Below, piece after piece: positions 35,942 through 47,874 of a stretch of 64,000 bases of DNA. The notes beneath the pieces were generated by a model. That model saw only the letters and a list, made by a program, of their open reading frames with translations, was not told where the DNA came from and did no database searches. Source of the DNA: Antedon mediterranea (Eukaryota > Echinodermata > Crinoidea > Comatulida > Antedonidae); NCBI RefSeq assembly GCF_964355755.1, contig NC_092671.1, positions 7,265,001 through 7,329,000 on the forward strand, read 5' to 3'. A program made the translations under genes and the position numbers. Numbering within the stretch: position 1 is the stretch's first letter; each line of letters opens with the position of its first letter.

Positions 35942-38900
35942 TGCTTTTTCAAACACACGACGTGACTATCCAATACTACATCATGTCATTTTGCTAACAT
36001 CCGTCATTTAATAACTCCTGCAAATTAATGACTATTGATGAACATAATTTATTACAATAAATACGGATCTTATCATTTGTAAAACACTACGCCGAACTGC
36101 TATATAGTACTAATGTCAAAGTTCCGTTTTGAACTATGAGCTGAAAATTCAATACCGCAATTGTCTAAAATATCGATGTCTGTTGTAATGGGGGGATTAA
36201 GTTCGGTAAGGGGAATGTATAATGTATAGTTGTTGTATCAAATCATATCATATCATATCATTTATTTCGCCAATATACAGAACAGTACAAAAAAAAAAAC
36301 AATACAAAAGTAAGTCAATGAGGCCGGATAACCTAAAAGTTATAAATAAAAATAACCGTCGAGAGGCTCTCCACATCGAAATACTTACATAAAATGAATA
36401 ATACATGGATTCTATTAAAATTGAGATAAAACTATAAAATTCAGCAATGGGTTTTTATAAAAAATTGTTAATTTAAAAAGATAGAATTATGTTTAATAAT
36501 TCTAACATTTAATGATTCTAACATAAATCAAGGATTACAGGAAGAACCAAATGTCTATCTGAACGAAGTTTCTCTCGCCTACAAGTGTCCACAGCGTCCC
36601 CTTCTTCCTAGTGGTCCATCCGCATAATACTCGAAGAGAAGGGTGACTTGGATTAGATTCTATTCTTCTTAGAGTCATTCACACACTTCTTGGATTCCTT
36701 GTCTGAAGATATTCTACTTGCAACATTCAGTGGCGGATGTACAGGGTCTGAAAATGGTGAAATGAAGGGCTTAATTATCCTATCTTTGCATTACAATTTG
36801 CGAAATTTAGGTGGGGGACGGGAATGGCATGGCATGGCACAAAATAGTATAACGCGCTATGTCTACGACGGCGAAGCGTATTGAATATAAAGACAGATCC
36901 GTCACTCTTTAACAAGTACTACAATTAGGACTGAATAAAGACCTGATATCGTTAATGTGAAGTTCTATTTTTGAAACCTAGAATATTTAGAGCAGCTGAA
37001 TTTAGAAAGCATATCGCCTCAAACATTTTCACTCATATAATTGCACCTGAAATGTTATAATCACGGATATGTTACTTTACTTCCTCTATACAACACTAAT
37101 GAACCTAGAACTTCTATAAACATGAACTATTTGTCAGTTGAAAGTTGACACGTATAAACAAAGTACCATAACATTTTCATCTTTCCAATGTTCAGTAGGC
37201 TAATATTACACAAAGAGATGCCTATACATAGGATAAATAGATCTGTTTACTATTACATAGTCTTCGAATTCTTCTCAATTTGTCGAAACACAACGTCGTC
37301 TGCTGCTATAAGAATCTTAAGCGTCAACGAAATAGGCCTAATACACATGATCATGTATTCTACGTATGATCGGCGATTTACCTTCAATTGAATTAAATTA
37401 ATGATTTAATGTTATTGGTGACTATACTTACATGATGTTTATCGCGTCTAGGCCTAATCACGGATGATAGACAACAAAACCCATGACCAGCAGACGGACG
37501 CACGCATTTACCAGGAAACACCCAATGACCGAGTTAACATTATCCAGCTACGTTTGATCTTTGGACGCTATTGATTACTCTTGACTTACACAATAACTCA
37601 TTAACTTTCATAGATAACTTACTAGTCCGTTGCACCAATGCTAAACAAACAATTAAATTTCTTTTTATTGCTCATTCGTGAGATATCGAAGGCGTTGAGA
37701 ACGAGTCCAATTTTATTGTTGTGTTATGGAACTGGAAAAGTCACGGTTACAGATAATATATATATATATATATATATATCTTTTAGTGATATTGAAATAA
37801 AAGTTTGTTGGCCCCACGGATGAAAGAGGAAAAGAAAAGAAAAATATTTTAGTGACATTGTTCAAAATGAAACCATAACTGTAAGGCCCATTTACACTAG
37901 GACGATAACGATCAAAAGAAATCTAACAAGTTTTTATTCTAGAACTATTTAGGAATCATCTATGCTTCCTTTGATGAAAATGATATTTTCACGCGTCCAA
38001 TCAAATGACGTCATGATTTGTAAGAGAAATAATATCGTGACAATACAACGATTTTTGTTTTGTTTTATTGATCATGACGTCATTTGATTAGATTTTTTTA
38101 AATATTATTATCAAAGACAGCATAAATGAGTATTCTATCATTCTATAACGAAAACCTTACTAAATTCCTTAGTTTTACAGTATGTAAGAAAAATGCGTGA
38201 TCTATTATCGTCGTCGTCATTGGTTTACTTGTTTCCGGAGCTCAGCATTTGTTGGGTCCAGAGTCGATGCTAGGCTATGCTTATAAGCCCTCTTAAAAAT
38301 AACATCAAATCTCGAATACGGCGCAAATTTTAGAGGGGGGTTGGACCATGCCTGTTTGAGACCTGACTTAAATTGATGTTGATCTACTTGAATTCCACAG
38401 TATAATAGCTTTTCGACCAAACGAGTCTCTCATCTAATTTGTGCGTGAAGTTTCTTACCTTCCGATATCGAAACGACGCTCCTCTCTCCTCCTACCATTT
38501 TGAAAATAGTTAACCAACGCAAATTACCAATATTTGTGCCTATTATTTAAACATTATAATTTATACGCGGTTTCCTACCTTTTTTATTTGTGAAAATCTC
38601 TCGCTGCTTCGTAAAACTAAATAAAACAGTTACATAACAACGGAGAATTGCTACAAACACTGTTGTCGCAATTTCTTTTACACCAATAAATGACCCAACC
38701 AGCTATTTATTTATTATATGGACTTGTAATCGAATGACATAATAACCGTCTCAGCTAACATCGATTTAAACACAAAAGAAGTAGGAGTCTAAATGAGATT
38801 TCAACAAGATCCTAGTATTAAATTTCCCAATTGCTTCTTTCATTATTTTCTTTCGATTATTGTTATGGCGATAACTGTATACTTGTAATAACACAGTCAT

Positions 38901-39692
38901 CATCTTAGTGCTAATGATATTTTATTATGAAGATGGTAGGCCTAATTAAACCTAGCAATATAGATGAAGAAAGTTATGTATGAACATCGTACCTTGTACA
39001 GTGAAGAATAATTACATTTTGAAGATGGTGATGATAATGACGATAGTTATAATTCCTTATTTAAATTTTAACCGAAGATGATCAATTGATTTTTATTTTC
39101 AAAAATAATGATAAGAAATATGCCAGGCCTACATGAAGGCTTGAAAAAGGAAAAATTATATAGCATATCATATTCCTTGTGTGTTATAGCATATTCACCG
39201 TGTGTTAATTTCAACATGCGTACGCCGATATTGGAACACTTAGGTTTTCCAGAATTAAGCTAATAGACAAGCCTTAGTGTTTCAGTATTTTCTTAATCTT
39301 ATTTCTGGTATTATTTTCAATTGTACAGTATTAGGCATTAAACCAAATCTTAACCTGGCGTACGAGACAATTACAGGCGACTAACTATATTTCTAACAAT
39401 ACTTTGTTTGTTTTTTCATTCAAATCTCTTTAAATGAGAATAAATAAACAGGCAAATTGATATTATAAATTGACTCACTATAATTAAATGGGAATTAATT
39501 TAATGGAAAAAGTTTGATGTTGTTGTATATAAGATCTTTGATGTTGTTGAAATTTAGCTTGAGGGCGCCATTATCACGGCGGTTAAAGGTTATTTTTATA
39601 TTTTTACAATAACAACATCACGCGTGGGGTGGTGGTGGTGAAATCGTCGTCCTGAAATCCCGTTTTTATTAACATTTTTTAGCAAAATCGAA
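35942..39692. other. Intergenic between the minus-strand gene and RUNDC3
   Basis: Includes a LINE 3' tail (36236-36400), a (TA)n run near 37757 and scattered AGGCCTA motifs. No ORF with family resemblance. The 100 bases before 39693 probably contain the RUNDC3 promoter. Confidence 0.5.
36236..36400 (-). mobile_element. LINE 3' tail
   Basis: On the minus strand the sequence reads TATTGGCGAAATAAATGATA and ends in ATATG repeats, the usual form of a CR1/L2-like 3' end with a short tandem tail. No coding part remains. Confidence 0.55.
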
Positions 39693-42600
39693 ATGCTAAA
39701 ACGTTTTATCAATGCACAATCTGAATCCTCTAACGTACCTCGTAATAGAAAATCTGAGGAAATTCGTAAACAAATGACTAGACATCGGCGGAACTTGCTG
39801 TCTATTTGCAGGTTCGTGGTAGTTTTGGCTAGCTAGGTAGGCTAGTCTCCGTCTAACTAGGCCTAGCCTAGTCTATAGTAAAGATAAGAGTGGGCCGAGC
39901 ATCATCATAACTGGTCTGATCTCATCGTGACATCATAATATTGGGCCTAGCCATGTAGGACAGCAGGCAATATCTTAGTAGGGTGCTATCTAGGCCTCTA
40001 GTAGTAACAGTACGTAAACGGTACAGTACAATGTGAAATTCGTTCCTTCGACTTCAATTCAACATAAAGCTAAAAAATGTTAGTAGCTTTTATTTAGAGT
40101 AGTAGGCTAGGCCTAGGCTATGATGAATATGAATGCATATTTATTGATTATATAATATTATTATATATTTTGCAAAGAAAGTTGCGCTAATAAATTAATT
40201 GAAATGATTTCATTTCGTACGTATTCCTTTCCAGGTTGACAATACAAAGTCTAAAAGAAAAATCTTTGTACAATTGTATTGATGATTCCAGTGAAGAGTT
40301 CCAAAATTTTGCCACAATTCTAGAACATTTACTTAGCCATAGACTTAAAGGTAATCTATCCCAGTATAGTAATTAACTATATAACAATTAAGCACTTTAC
40401 TGTTGTCTAAATAAAGTACAGTATTACTAAATTCGTAATTCCGCTGTTTTCTTGTCTAATTCTTTTAATGCAAATTCTGTGTTTGATATGAGTAATAGCT
40501 AGCTGCAATAATAAAATATTTTTAATATTTTCAAATCTTTATAACAAAACTAAGCTGTATTGATTTTCTATACCATCTACTACAATTTACAAATATTTCT
40601 ATACATAATTATTACAACATTGAGAAGCAGCTGGTCAAATCAAATGCATGAAAAGCAATGTTGACATTCAATTAAATTAGAGGCTATATGGATGATGAAA
40701 CGTGTGGGTTTTTAATGGGTTACATTAAACATTAATATAGTGACTCTTTAGTTGTTCTGTTTGACACAGGTGAACCAACGTGGTTTCGCTTTGAAGAGTC
40801 GCGTGAATTTTGGGATTTTGTTTACGTAGCATGTCGCAATGTTCCAAATAATTGCATAACAAGTATACACGTGATGGAAGATGCCAATAATTCAAGGTCA
40901 AAGGTAATCAATAGCACACCTTTCAAATGTTAACAAAAAATTAGAAACTTTTAAATGTACATGAAAAAAAAAAATCTTCCATTCAACAAAAAATTCCATA
41001 TTTATTTTCCAAAGGGTCGTGCATGGATAAGAACTGTACTTATGGAGAAAAGACTTGGCGAGTATTTCAACGAATGTTTACGAGATGAAAAATTGCTCAA
41101 GTAAGTTTAATTTAGGTGTACTTTTATTCTTTGCACAATTAGCAGTAAAATAATGAATCGAAACAGCTAATCTGTGGCAAGAGAACCCAAGTAAAAATAC
41201 TTTTTAGATACACTAGAACCCTTCCTTTGGGACACCCCTATTCTCATGGATTAAAAGAGAGGAAATATATGTTTTAACACAATTGCCAACCCCTATTCAG
41301 ATGACACTCCTATTACAAAAGGACAAAACACTATCTACACTATCAACAAGTTTTAAAAAAAAATGTGTGATGTGCCTAAATATTGTAGTGATATGCCTAA
41401 ATATGTGTGATGTGCCTAAATATGGTAGTGATATGCCTAAATATGGTAGTGATATGACATCATCATGTCCATATATGAACACATCACATTTGATAGTGTA
41501 GACAGAGCTTTAAACACTGTAAAGTATATGTTATGTTTACAGGATATTCTATGGAGAGGGATCATTTATGAGAAGTGAGGAAGCAAATTTATTACGGGAG
41601 TATTTACAAGATCTGAACCTTGTTGACTTCAGGTATGCTTCTACTAGTTTTTATTCAAAACTGATTATAAGATCAGTATGTATATACACTATGTTCTTGT
41701 CATAAAAGGCTATAACACTGCACAAATTAACATTTAAGTACTGTAATAAATTACCATTCCCTAACATATAGAGTTACATTTTTATTTACATGAACATTCT
41801 AGAATAAGATGTTTTGATTTAAGAAACCATGTATAATTAATAAGAACAATCAGGAACATTCCAGAAGTGCTATTAATAGAAACTGTAATCCAATAGAATA
41901 AGAAGTATAAAGAACGATCTAGAAGGATAGGAAAATCTTGTATATAAAGGGATGTAAAACTATTGTAAGTGGTTGGATATTCGATTGTAAAAGTTATTGT
42001 GAAGCTGTTGTTTAAAGTGCTTACTGGATTGTTGAAGTTGATTGAAATTAAAGCTTTGTTTTTGAGTTATTTTACAACTTTGTGAATTTTTCGTGTATAA
42101 TTTTATGTCACAAGGGAGTTCCTAAAGTATTTTCAACCGCTCGGAAACATACGTAAGAGGAGTTTGTGACAGTACACATCTATAATTAAACAATCAACAA
42201 ACAAACATTCGTACATACATTACCTCTCACTCATAATGTACAACCAACACATACTGTATGCAGTTATTTTTTCAAGTAGTACATTTCTAATGACAACCAG
42301 TTTATGGAGTGAGTGCAGAATCTGTTTGGGCTTTAGTCTATTCTCATTCCTGGTTAATTTTACATTGATGACCGAATAAATATTATTATTATTAATTATT
42401 ATTACATTTATTATAGTTTTTGCTTGAAGGAAAACGGTAACTTACAGACTGGGGTCGCCAGGGTCATTGACTATACCCCATACCTCAGTTGCAGCGAGAG
42501 ACTATCCGGTACCATGCAACAAAGAGCAATGGATGTTGACACAAATCTGTTAGCTGTACAAGAGGAAGAGGAACATGGCGGTGAGCAGACAATAGAACAA

Positions 42601-45600
42601 CAGTTGCAACAACTGAAATTTAAATACAATTCCGTATGTGAACAAAAGGTTTGTATTTTGTCAATAAAATAATTTTTATTTAAAGCTCTGCTGTCTATAT
42701 ACACCATCAATCTTAATGTGAAAAAAAAATGTGATGTATCCATATGGATACAATGATCACTACCATATTTGGGCACATAAACATTTTTTGTCAAACTAGT
42801 TTGATAGTGTAGACAATCTTTCGATTACCTGTATAAAAAAAAATTATCGACAAGCACACTTGTGTATTAATGAGATTTTAACAGGAATAGAGAAAATAAT
42901 AAATGAGTTTATTAAACTTTTAATGAAAATAACATTCAATTTAATGATAAATCATAACAATATTTTGTATCAAGAACAGCTTGCCCATTGGATGTGACTT
43001 TAAGCTGTTGGATCTCATGAACATCATGCCACCATAACATTAGTCTTCATATGTCTACTGAAAAACATACATTTATCAAGAAACAAATATAATATATATA
43101 TATAAATATATAAAATAAGTAGAGGGCACATATCCACTGAAGTGCTCAAGGCGCTGTGGACTAGATGTTACACTTTCAATAACATGCTTCTCCCCTAAGG
43201 GTCTAGTCATGTCCTGCAGACACTTGCGGCGCTCTCTTTTCTGTCCACGACAGTGGCTGTATGAACTAGTACTAGTATCTTTTTATTAATATAATAATAA
43301 TATATCAAACATTTATTAAATAATATTTATCGCATAATATGCAATCTACGATAATTGAATTAATTGATATAACAAATTTATTAAATACATAACATCATTT
43401 GAATAAAAAGAACAAATCACATATCTACACATAATCATAACATCGTATACTCTATCTCTAACAATTTATTCAATCTTCTATCGACTAAAGCCGAAGTATA
43501 GTCGTTATCTCGGAACCGTTCTATGGTTACCACCAGGTAGGCTTGCTTCATCAAAGCTTCTATGAATGGATGTACTGGTTGGGAGCAGAAAAACTAGTAG
43601 ACCATACCCAGTACCGTTTTGATTACGATCAATTGGGAAATTACCTCACAACGTAATGATGAATCAAACTATAACATTCTTTATAGAGATATCTTGAAGA
43701 ACAGTTACAACTGTGTAATGATCAAGTCAACCACGCCTTCACACAAGTTAAAGTGAGTCAAGAAGCCCAGACAAAAATGGAAGAAAAGTTTCATGTGGAG
43801 AGGTTGCAATTAGAGAATGTTATTTTGGAACTACAAGATCAAATGTAAGGCTCTGAATACACTATCAAACTAGTTTGACAAAAAAAAAGTGTGATGTGCC
43901 CAAATATGGTAGTGATATGCCCAAATATGTTAGTGATATTGGATATCATGTCCATATATGGGCACATCACATTTTGTTGTCACATAAAGTTTGATAGTGT
44001 AGGCTTAAGGGAATCAGTGTAGGATTTTGCATGTGAATTTTTCTACCATGTTAACTAGTACTTAATATGTACCATGTGATAATCCACGCTTGTTGATTAA
44101 TATCAAGTTTGCTACAGTTTTATAGAGTTCAGTGAATAGAACATCTAAAGTTATTACTAAACTTTTAAAGTGACTAGAACCCAACAGAATATTGCAATAT
44201 ATTTTTGATTTTTTAAATATAATTGCAGCCCTCGTACACTGTCATTTCAACAGCTTATGGAGCAATTTGCTGTCAGGGGTTCATTTTCTTTGTTTGAATG
44301 TCACAAACTTGAAAAACATATTTTGGTTTTATTCAGAGGTTATTGGAAGGACGCCCACCTGGCTTCAAGAAAAGAACTTGAAGAGCACTTGACCACTGGA
44401 CATTGGCGTTTACGTAGGGATAATTCTGGCGGTCCATCCATTGCTATGGATTTTGTTACAATGAATGCTGCTGGGTCTACGATAGACATTGAAACTTATG
44501 GGTAGGGGAAGCATTTTGGTTGTTGGTTTCATTTTGTTCTAGTGCTTAATAATTTACTTCATTTTAATGTATAATGTTATTTTGGAACTACAAGATCAAA
44601 TGTAAGTAGTTTGACAAAAAAAAGTGTGATGTAGTTCACAATAGAGAAATAGCAGAAAATCTCTACAGTGTGGTTATTTCAAACATGCTTGCATAGCGCC
44701 CTCTATAAGATATTTATTTGTGCCATAATTGATGCATTCATTATTCCTTTCCTTTACCACCTTGGAAGAAAACAGTGTCTCCAGAACGTAAATTCACCTT
44801 ATGAAAAAAATTAAATGCCTTCATAATTGTCCATCTAAATCATCAATTAAATCCATAAACTGTTTTATTTTTAATCATAATGATTATTGAATTCATTACT
44901 TGTTATTATCAACAGAGAGAGTGTACACAGTCTAGAACCACCAACGAGCCCTAGTGAAACGAGTCCAATGTCATCAAATTCACTTACATTACTGATTGAC
45001 AAGAGTATAGATAGTACTTGTGGCATTAAAACAAAGAAAGAGGAAACGCCTTCTTTAGTACCTCTTGCAGGATCCTTCACATCTCAGGTAAAACTGTTGC
45101 ATTTTTTCTGTGTTATTATATATTTATATATCTTATTATCTCATTAGCCCTTGCTGTTATACCATTGGTCAATAAAGAATAACAAATTGAGCAATATTAT
45201 TTTGTTTTTTAGTTCAGTGTAAAAAGTGATAATGTATTTACAAGTAGTACTTCATCTGCCAACCTCATAGATGGGCATGTATCTCAGGTAAACTAATCTC
45301 ATTTCATAAGTATGACATCTTCTTAGGGACCATGTCAAAATTATTCAACTGCAGTTATTGCATTAACTGCGTTTTGCTGACTCTTTAACCTGATTATTAT
45401 TAAGTATTTAGTAAGCTTTTTCTGTATAATTGCAGTGTTTGCCTCATAAAGTCATACTTTATTGCAGTAAAGAGTATGCATGATTTTGACATGGTCCGAG
45501 CGTAAGGGTCGAGTGCTGCCACCAAACGGCTCCCGTTCGTCTGTCCACAACGACTAGGGGCTGAATGGATCAGTACATTGGGGTAACCCCCTACTCTTCC

Positions 45601-45975
45601 GAAAGATGTACTGGGTTCTTTAAAGTGCACAAAATATGTGTACACTGGACCTCCAGTTTAAGTCCTTAACCAAGAAGACTTGTTGAAGGAGTGCCTTGAA
45701 CTTGAACTATGGTTTGTGCAGCCCCTGCCTTATCCACTCGACTCGACAAAGGAAGAACAAAGTATAGTTTATTTTTAAAAACTGTTGAAAGTACTGTAGA
45801 GGTTTCGTAATAAGGCAAACTACACCCAACCCAACCCCGCCCTGCTTACAAGCATGTATAGCCAACTAATGATTTATCTTTTCAGACTTTACCAAAGTTA
45901 TCAGAGACTGGAAGTATAAGCTCAGCCGTGTCACTTGCTGATAGTCTATTGAGCACAGTGTCGGCACCGCCTTGA
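39693..45975 (+). CDS. RUNDC3: RUN domain-containing protein 3
   Basis: Eleven exons: 39693-39811, 40235-40350, 40770-40903, 41015-41100, 41543-41632, 42417-42648, 43687-43844, 44337-44501, 44916-45087, 45213-45287, 45886-45975; 478 residues (vertebrate RUNDC3A/B about 446-473). Seen: RUN domain about 30-190 with DDSSEEFQNFATILEHLLSH, FWDFVYVACRNVPNNCITSI and GRAWIRTVLMEKRLGEYF; then VIDYTPYL; a coiled coil about 235-312 ending VILELQDQ; a Ser-rich tail ending SAVSLADSLLSTVSAPP. Known: vertebrate RUNDC3A binds active Rap2 and is neuronal. The start of exon 8 is uncertain: an upstream acceptor (after 44228) keeps the same frame and would add 36 residues; I prefer 44337 because the result aligns better with vertebrates. 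Exon 7's donor lies in a transposon end. Confidence 0.93.
41324..41512. mobile_element. Palindromic MITE, TA-target family, copy 7
   Basis: In a RUNDC3 intron. Longer than usual because the block TATGGTAGTGATATGCCTAA is repeated three to four times internally. Confidence 0.8.
41830..42172 (+). mobile_element. Possible solo LTR
   Basis: Starts TGTATAATTAATAAG and ends GTTTGTGACA, with TATATAAAGG near 41940 and a possible polyadenylation region (ATTAAAGCTT) near 42049, the order expected in an LTR. No target duplication was found, so the borders are uncertain. Confidence 0.35.
42290..42412 (+). mobile_element. LINE 3' tail with ATT repeats
   Basis: TTACATTGATGACCGAATAA followed by (TATTAT)n, immediately before RUNDC3 exon 6. 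Typical of a non-LTR 3' end. Confidence 0.45.
42681..42822. mobile_element. Palindromic MITE, TA-target family, copy 8
   Basis: In RUNDC3 intron 6, starting about 33 bp after exon 6. Ends AAAGCTCTG and AGTTTGATAGTGTAGACAAT. Confidence 0.8.
43110..43270. repeat. Interspersed repeat of unknown class
   Basis: Contains TGGACTAGATGTTACACTTT, CTAAGGGTCTAGTCATG and TCTGTCCACGACAGTGG. Weakly similar in GTCTGTCCACRACR to the repeat at 45470-45700. Confidence 0.3.
43846..44007. mobile_element. Palindromic MITE, TA-target family, copy 9, forming a splice donor
   Basis: Inserted at the 3' border of RUNDC3 exon 7. The exon ends at 43844 and the intron starts GTAAGGCTCTG: the TA (43846-43847) is the target site and AAGGCTCTG is the element's terminus. 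Right end GATAGTGTAGGCTTA. Confidence 0.85.
44573..44633 (+). other. Duplicated fragment of RUNDC3 exon 7 and adjoining MITE
   Basis: AATGTTATTTTGGAACTACA and AGATCAAATGTAAG repeat the last 30 bases and donor of exon 7 (43815-43848), followed by AGTTTGACAAAAAAAAGTGT from the MITE. It has lost its acceptor and is probably inert. Confidence 0.8.
45470..45700 (-). repeat. Interspersed repeat, SINE-like
   Basis: On the minus strand: GCACTTTAAAGAACCCAGTA, AGTAGGGGGTTACCCCAATG. A fragment with GTACACTGGGGTAACCCCTA recurs at 55940. Class not determined. Confidence 0.35.
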
Positions 45976-46884
45976 ACAATTCAAAATTGCATAAAAACAA
46001 AAATATTAAATTTATATATTTAATTTGTAAAGATAATATTATAATTTATGAACTAGTTGATTGTGGGTGGGTGGGTTTTATGATTCTGAAATATTTGTAG
46101 CTTAGTTCGCTAAAATCGATAAATTGGTGACATAAAATATTGCGTTATCTGTATCTCTAATACGAAATATTAAATAGTACGCCCTCTGAATTTTTGAAAA
46201 AGAATTATTTAATGTATTTCACTTTATTGCTTCTTACAACATTGTGCAATAAAATGTGACAAAAACACCAACAAAATAAATGAGCACATAAGTTCCGCTC
46301 CACTGAAACATGCACTTCTATTAAACATATTATTTTCATCATTTCTGTACCTCGATATATTTTATACGGTAACGGGACGATTCGTCCCGGGCCGAATCGT
46401 CCTAGAACCATTTTATACTTATCATGTTATTGTTTATTAAGAAATTGCAGTATTAATGAAGTTAGATTCACTAGATGATAATAAATATAAACAAATATGT
46501 ATTGAAGTTGTCCTTATTTGATTAATTTAGTAGAAAAGTGAGGTGTAATACTCTTTTTGAAATTAATTATGTTAAAATTGTTACCTATCTCAAAATAATG
46601 AAATACATTTAAATATTTTCAATGGTATATTTGATATTTTAAAATGTGCCATATTTATACAAAGAGTTTATTGTTAGTGGGCGTTTATTTGAGGGCGCTT
46701 TTATACTTTTTTATTGGGTGTAAAATTATAACATACTCAAATAACCCCGGCCCCCACCCCCTTGAAAATCGACAACAATTGGTTAAGTAGAGCAGTCACA
46801 CCGTACCCTGATGTTAAACACGTAAACAATGAGAACATGAACCATGGAACTATAATTTATAGGTCCACGCACTTTTCGCTTTGT
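45976..46884. other. RUNDC3 3' UTR and intergenic DNA
   Basis: No gene. Contains a 10-bp-stem hairpin GGACGATTCG/CGAATCGTCC (46375-46402) followed by CCTAGAACC, a string also present at the right end of the foldback element at 8.6 kb. Confidence 0.5.
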
Positions 46885-47089
46885 TAAAGCTTGGTTCCCA
46901 CTAGAACGTAACGCAAGGACGTAAACGCAACGCAAGCGTTTTAACCAATGACAAGCGAAGTTATAGACAGTTAGCAATCACAAGCGAATAAGCCATCGCT
47001 TGTGATTGGTTAATTCACTTGCGTTGCGTTACGTTCTTGTGTTGCGTTGCGTTACGTTCTTGTGTTGCGTCGCTAGTGGGAACATTGTT
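46885..47089. mobile_element. Foldback MITE with CAAGCTTGG-type ends, second copy
   Basis: Begins TAAAGCTTGGTTCCCACTAG AACGTAACGC and ends GTCGCTAGTGGGAACATTG. GTTGCGTTACGTTCTTGTGT is tandemly repeated in the right arm. Same family as 23374-23534. Confidence 0.8.
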
Positions 47090-47874
47090 TGTTCTCACCC
47101 AAAATGAACCATTATTGTTTCTTTATTTTTTGTCAACAATCTTTCTTTGCGGAATGACGATTATATTCACATTATTGGCAGAGTTTTAAATATATAATTG
47201 AATTAGAAACCATCCATATCTACTGTAGAACCTATTGAATAGAGATTTGCCATTGTTGTTTTTATAAAGTTCATAGCTCGATCAGTTATATCATGGACCT
47301 ATACATTTATAGGTTCATGGTTATATACATTGTTCTCCCTCGCTGTAGCTGTAAGCACAGGATCTCATGCATTCATAACGATACAAAAGATACGCATGAA
47401 GTTTATATTTTCACAAAAATCAAGGACAAGTTATTTGAAAAGTAAAGAGTATTATTTTGTGTAATCATGTACAGTTAGATACGAAGACGTATATAAACGT
47501 GAAATAAATAATTCCAATATACTACCACCAGATCTCCCTTCACTCTCGTGTATGAAATTAAATTTAGGCTAGAGAACTTTTAAAATCCTTCACTCGTTTG
47601 GTATGTACGTTTTTTAGTTAATTGTATTATACTAAAATGTAAATAAGAGAATGTCATTTCACAATACTCGCGCGTGTGTACATTTGTTTAACAATATTTG
47701 TGTGTGATGCATATTGTCAATACATAGAATATAGATATAGTTATTCTTGACTTCTGCTCGTCTTTTGAATAATCTTCCAAATAGCCATTTTATTCTTATG
47801 ATGATTTACCCCTGATTTTTAAATTGCAAATTACAGATTTAGAATTCTATAAACGCGGCTATCCAATGTCTGCA
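47090..47874. other. Intergenic, nothing recognised
   Basis: AT-rich DNA; probably includes the 3' end of the minus-strand gene that follows. Confidence 0.5.

Noticed and set aside
44229-44336. Upstream acceptor for RUNDC3 exon 8 adding 36 residues
   Set aside because: It is in frame and possible, but the added residues do not resemble RUNDC3, and a good acceptor (TTTTATTCAG) lies at 44336. Kept as an alternative only.
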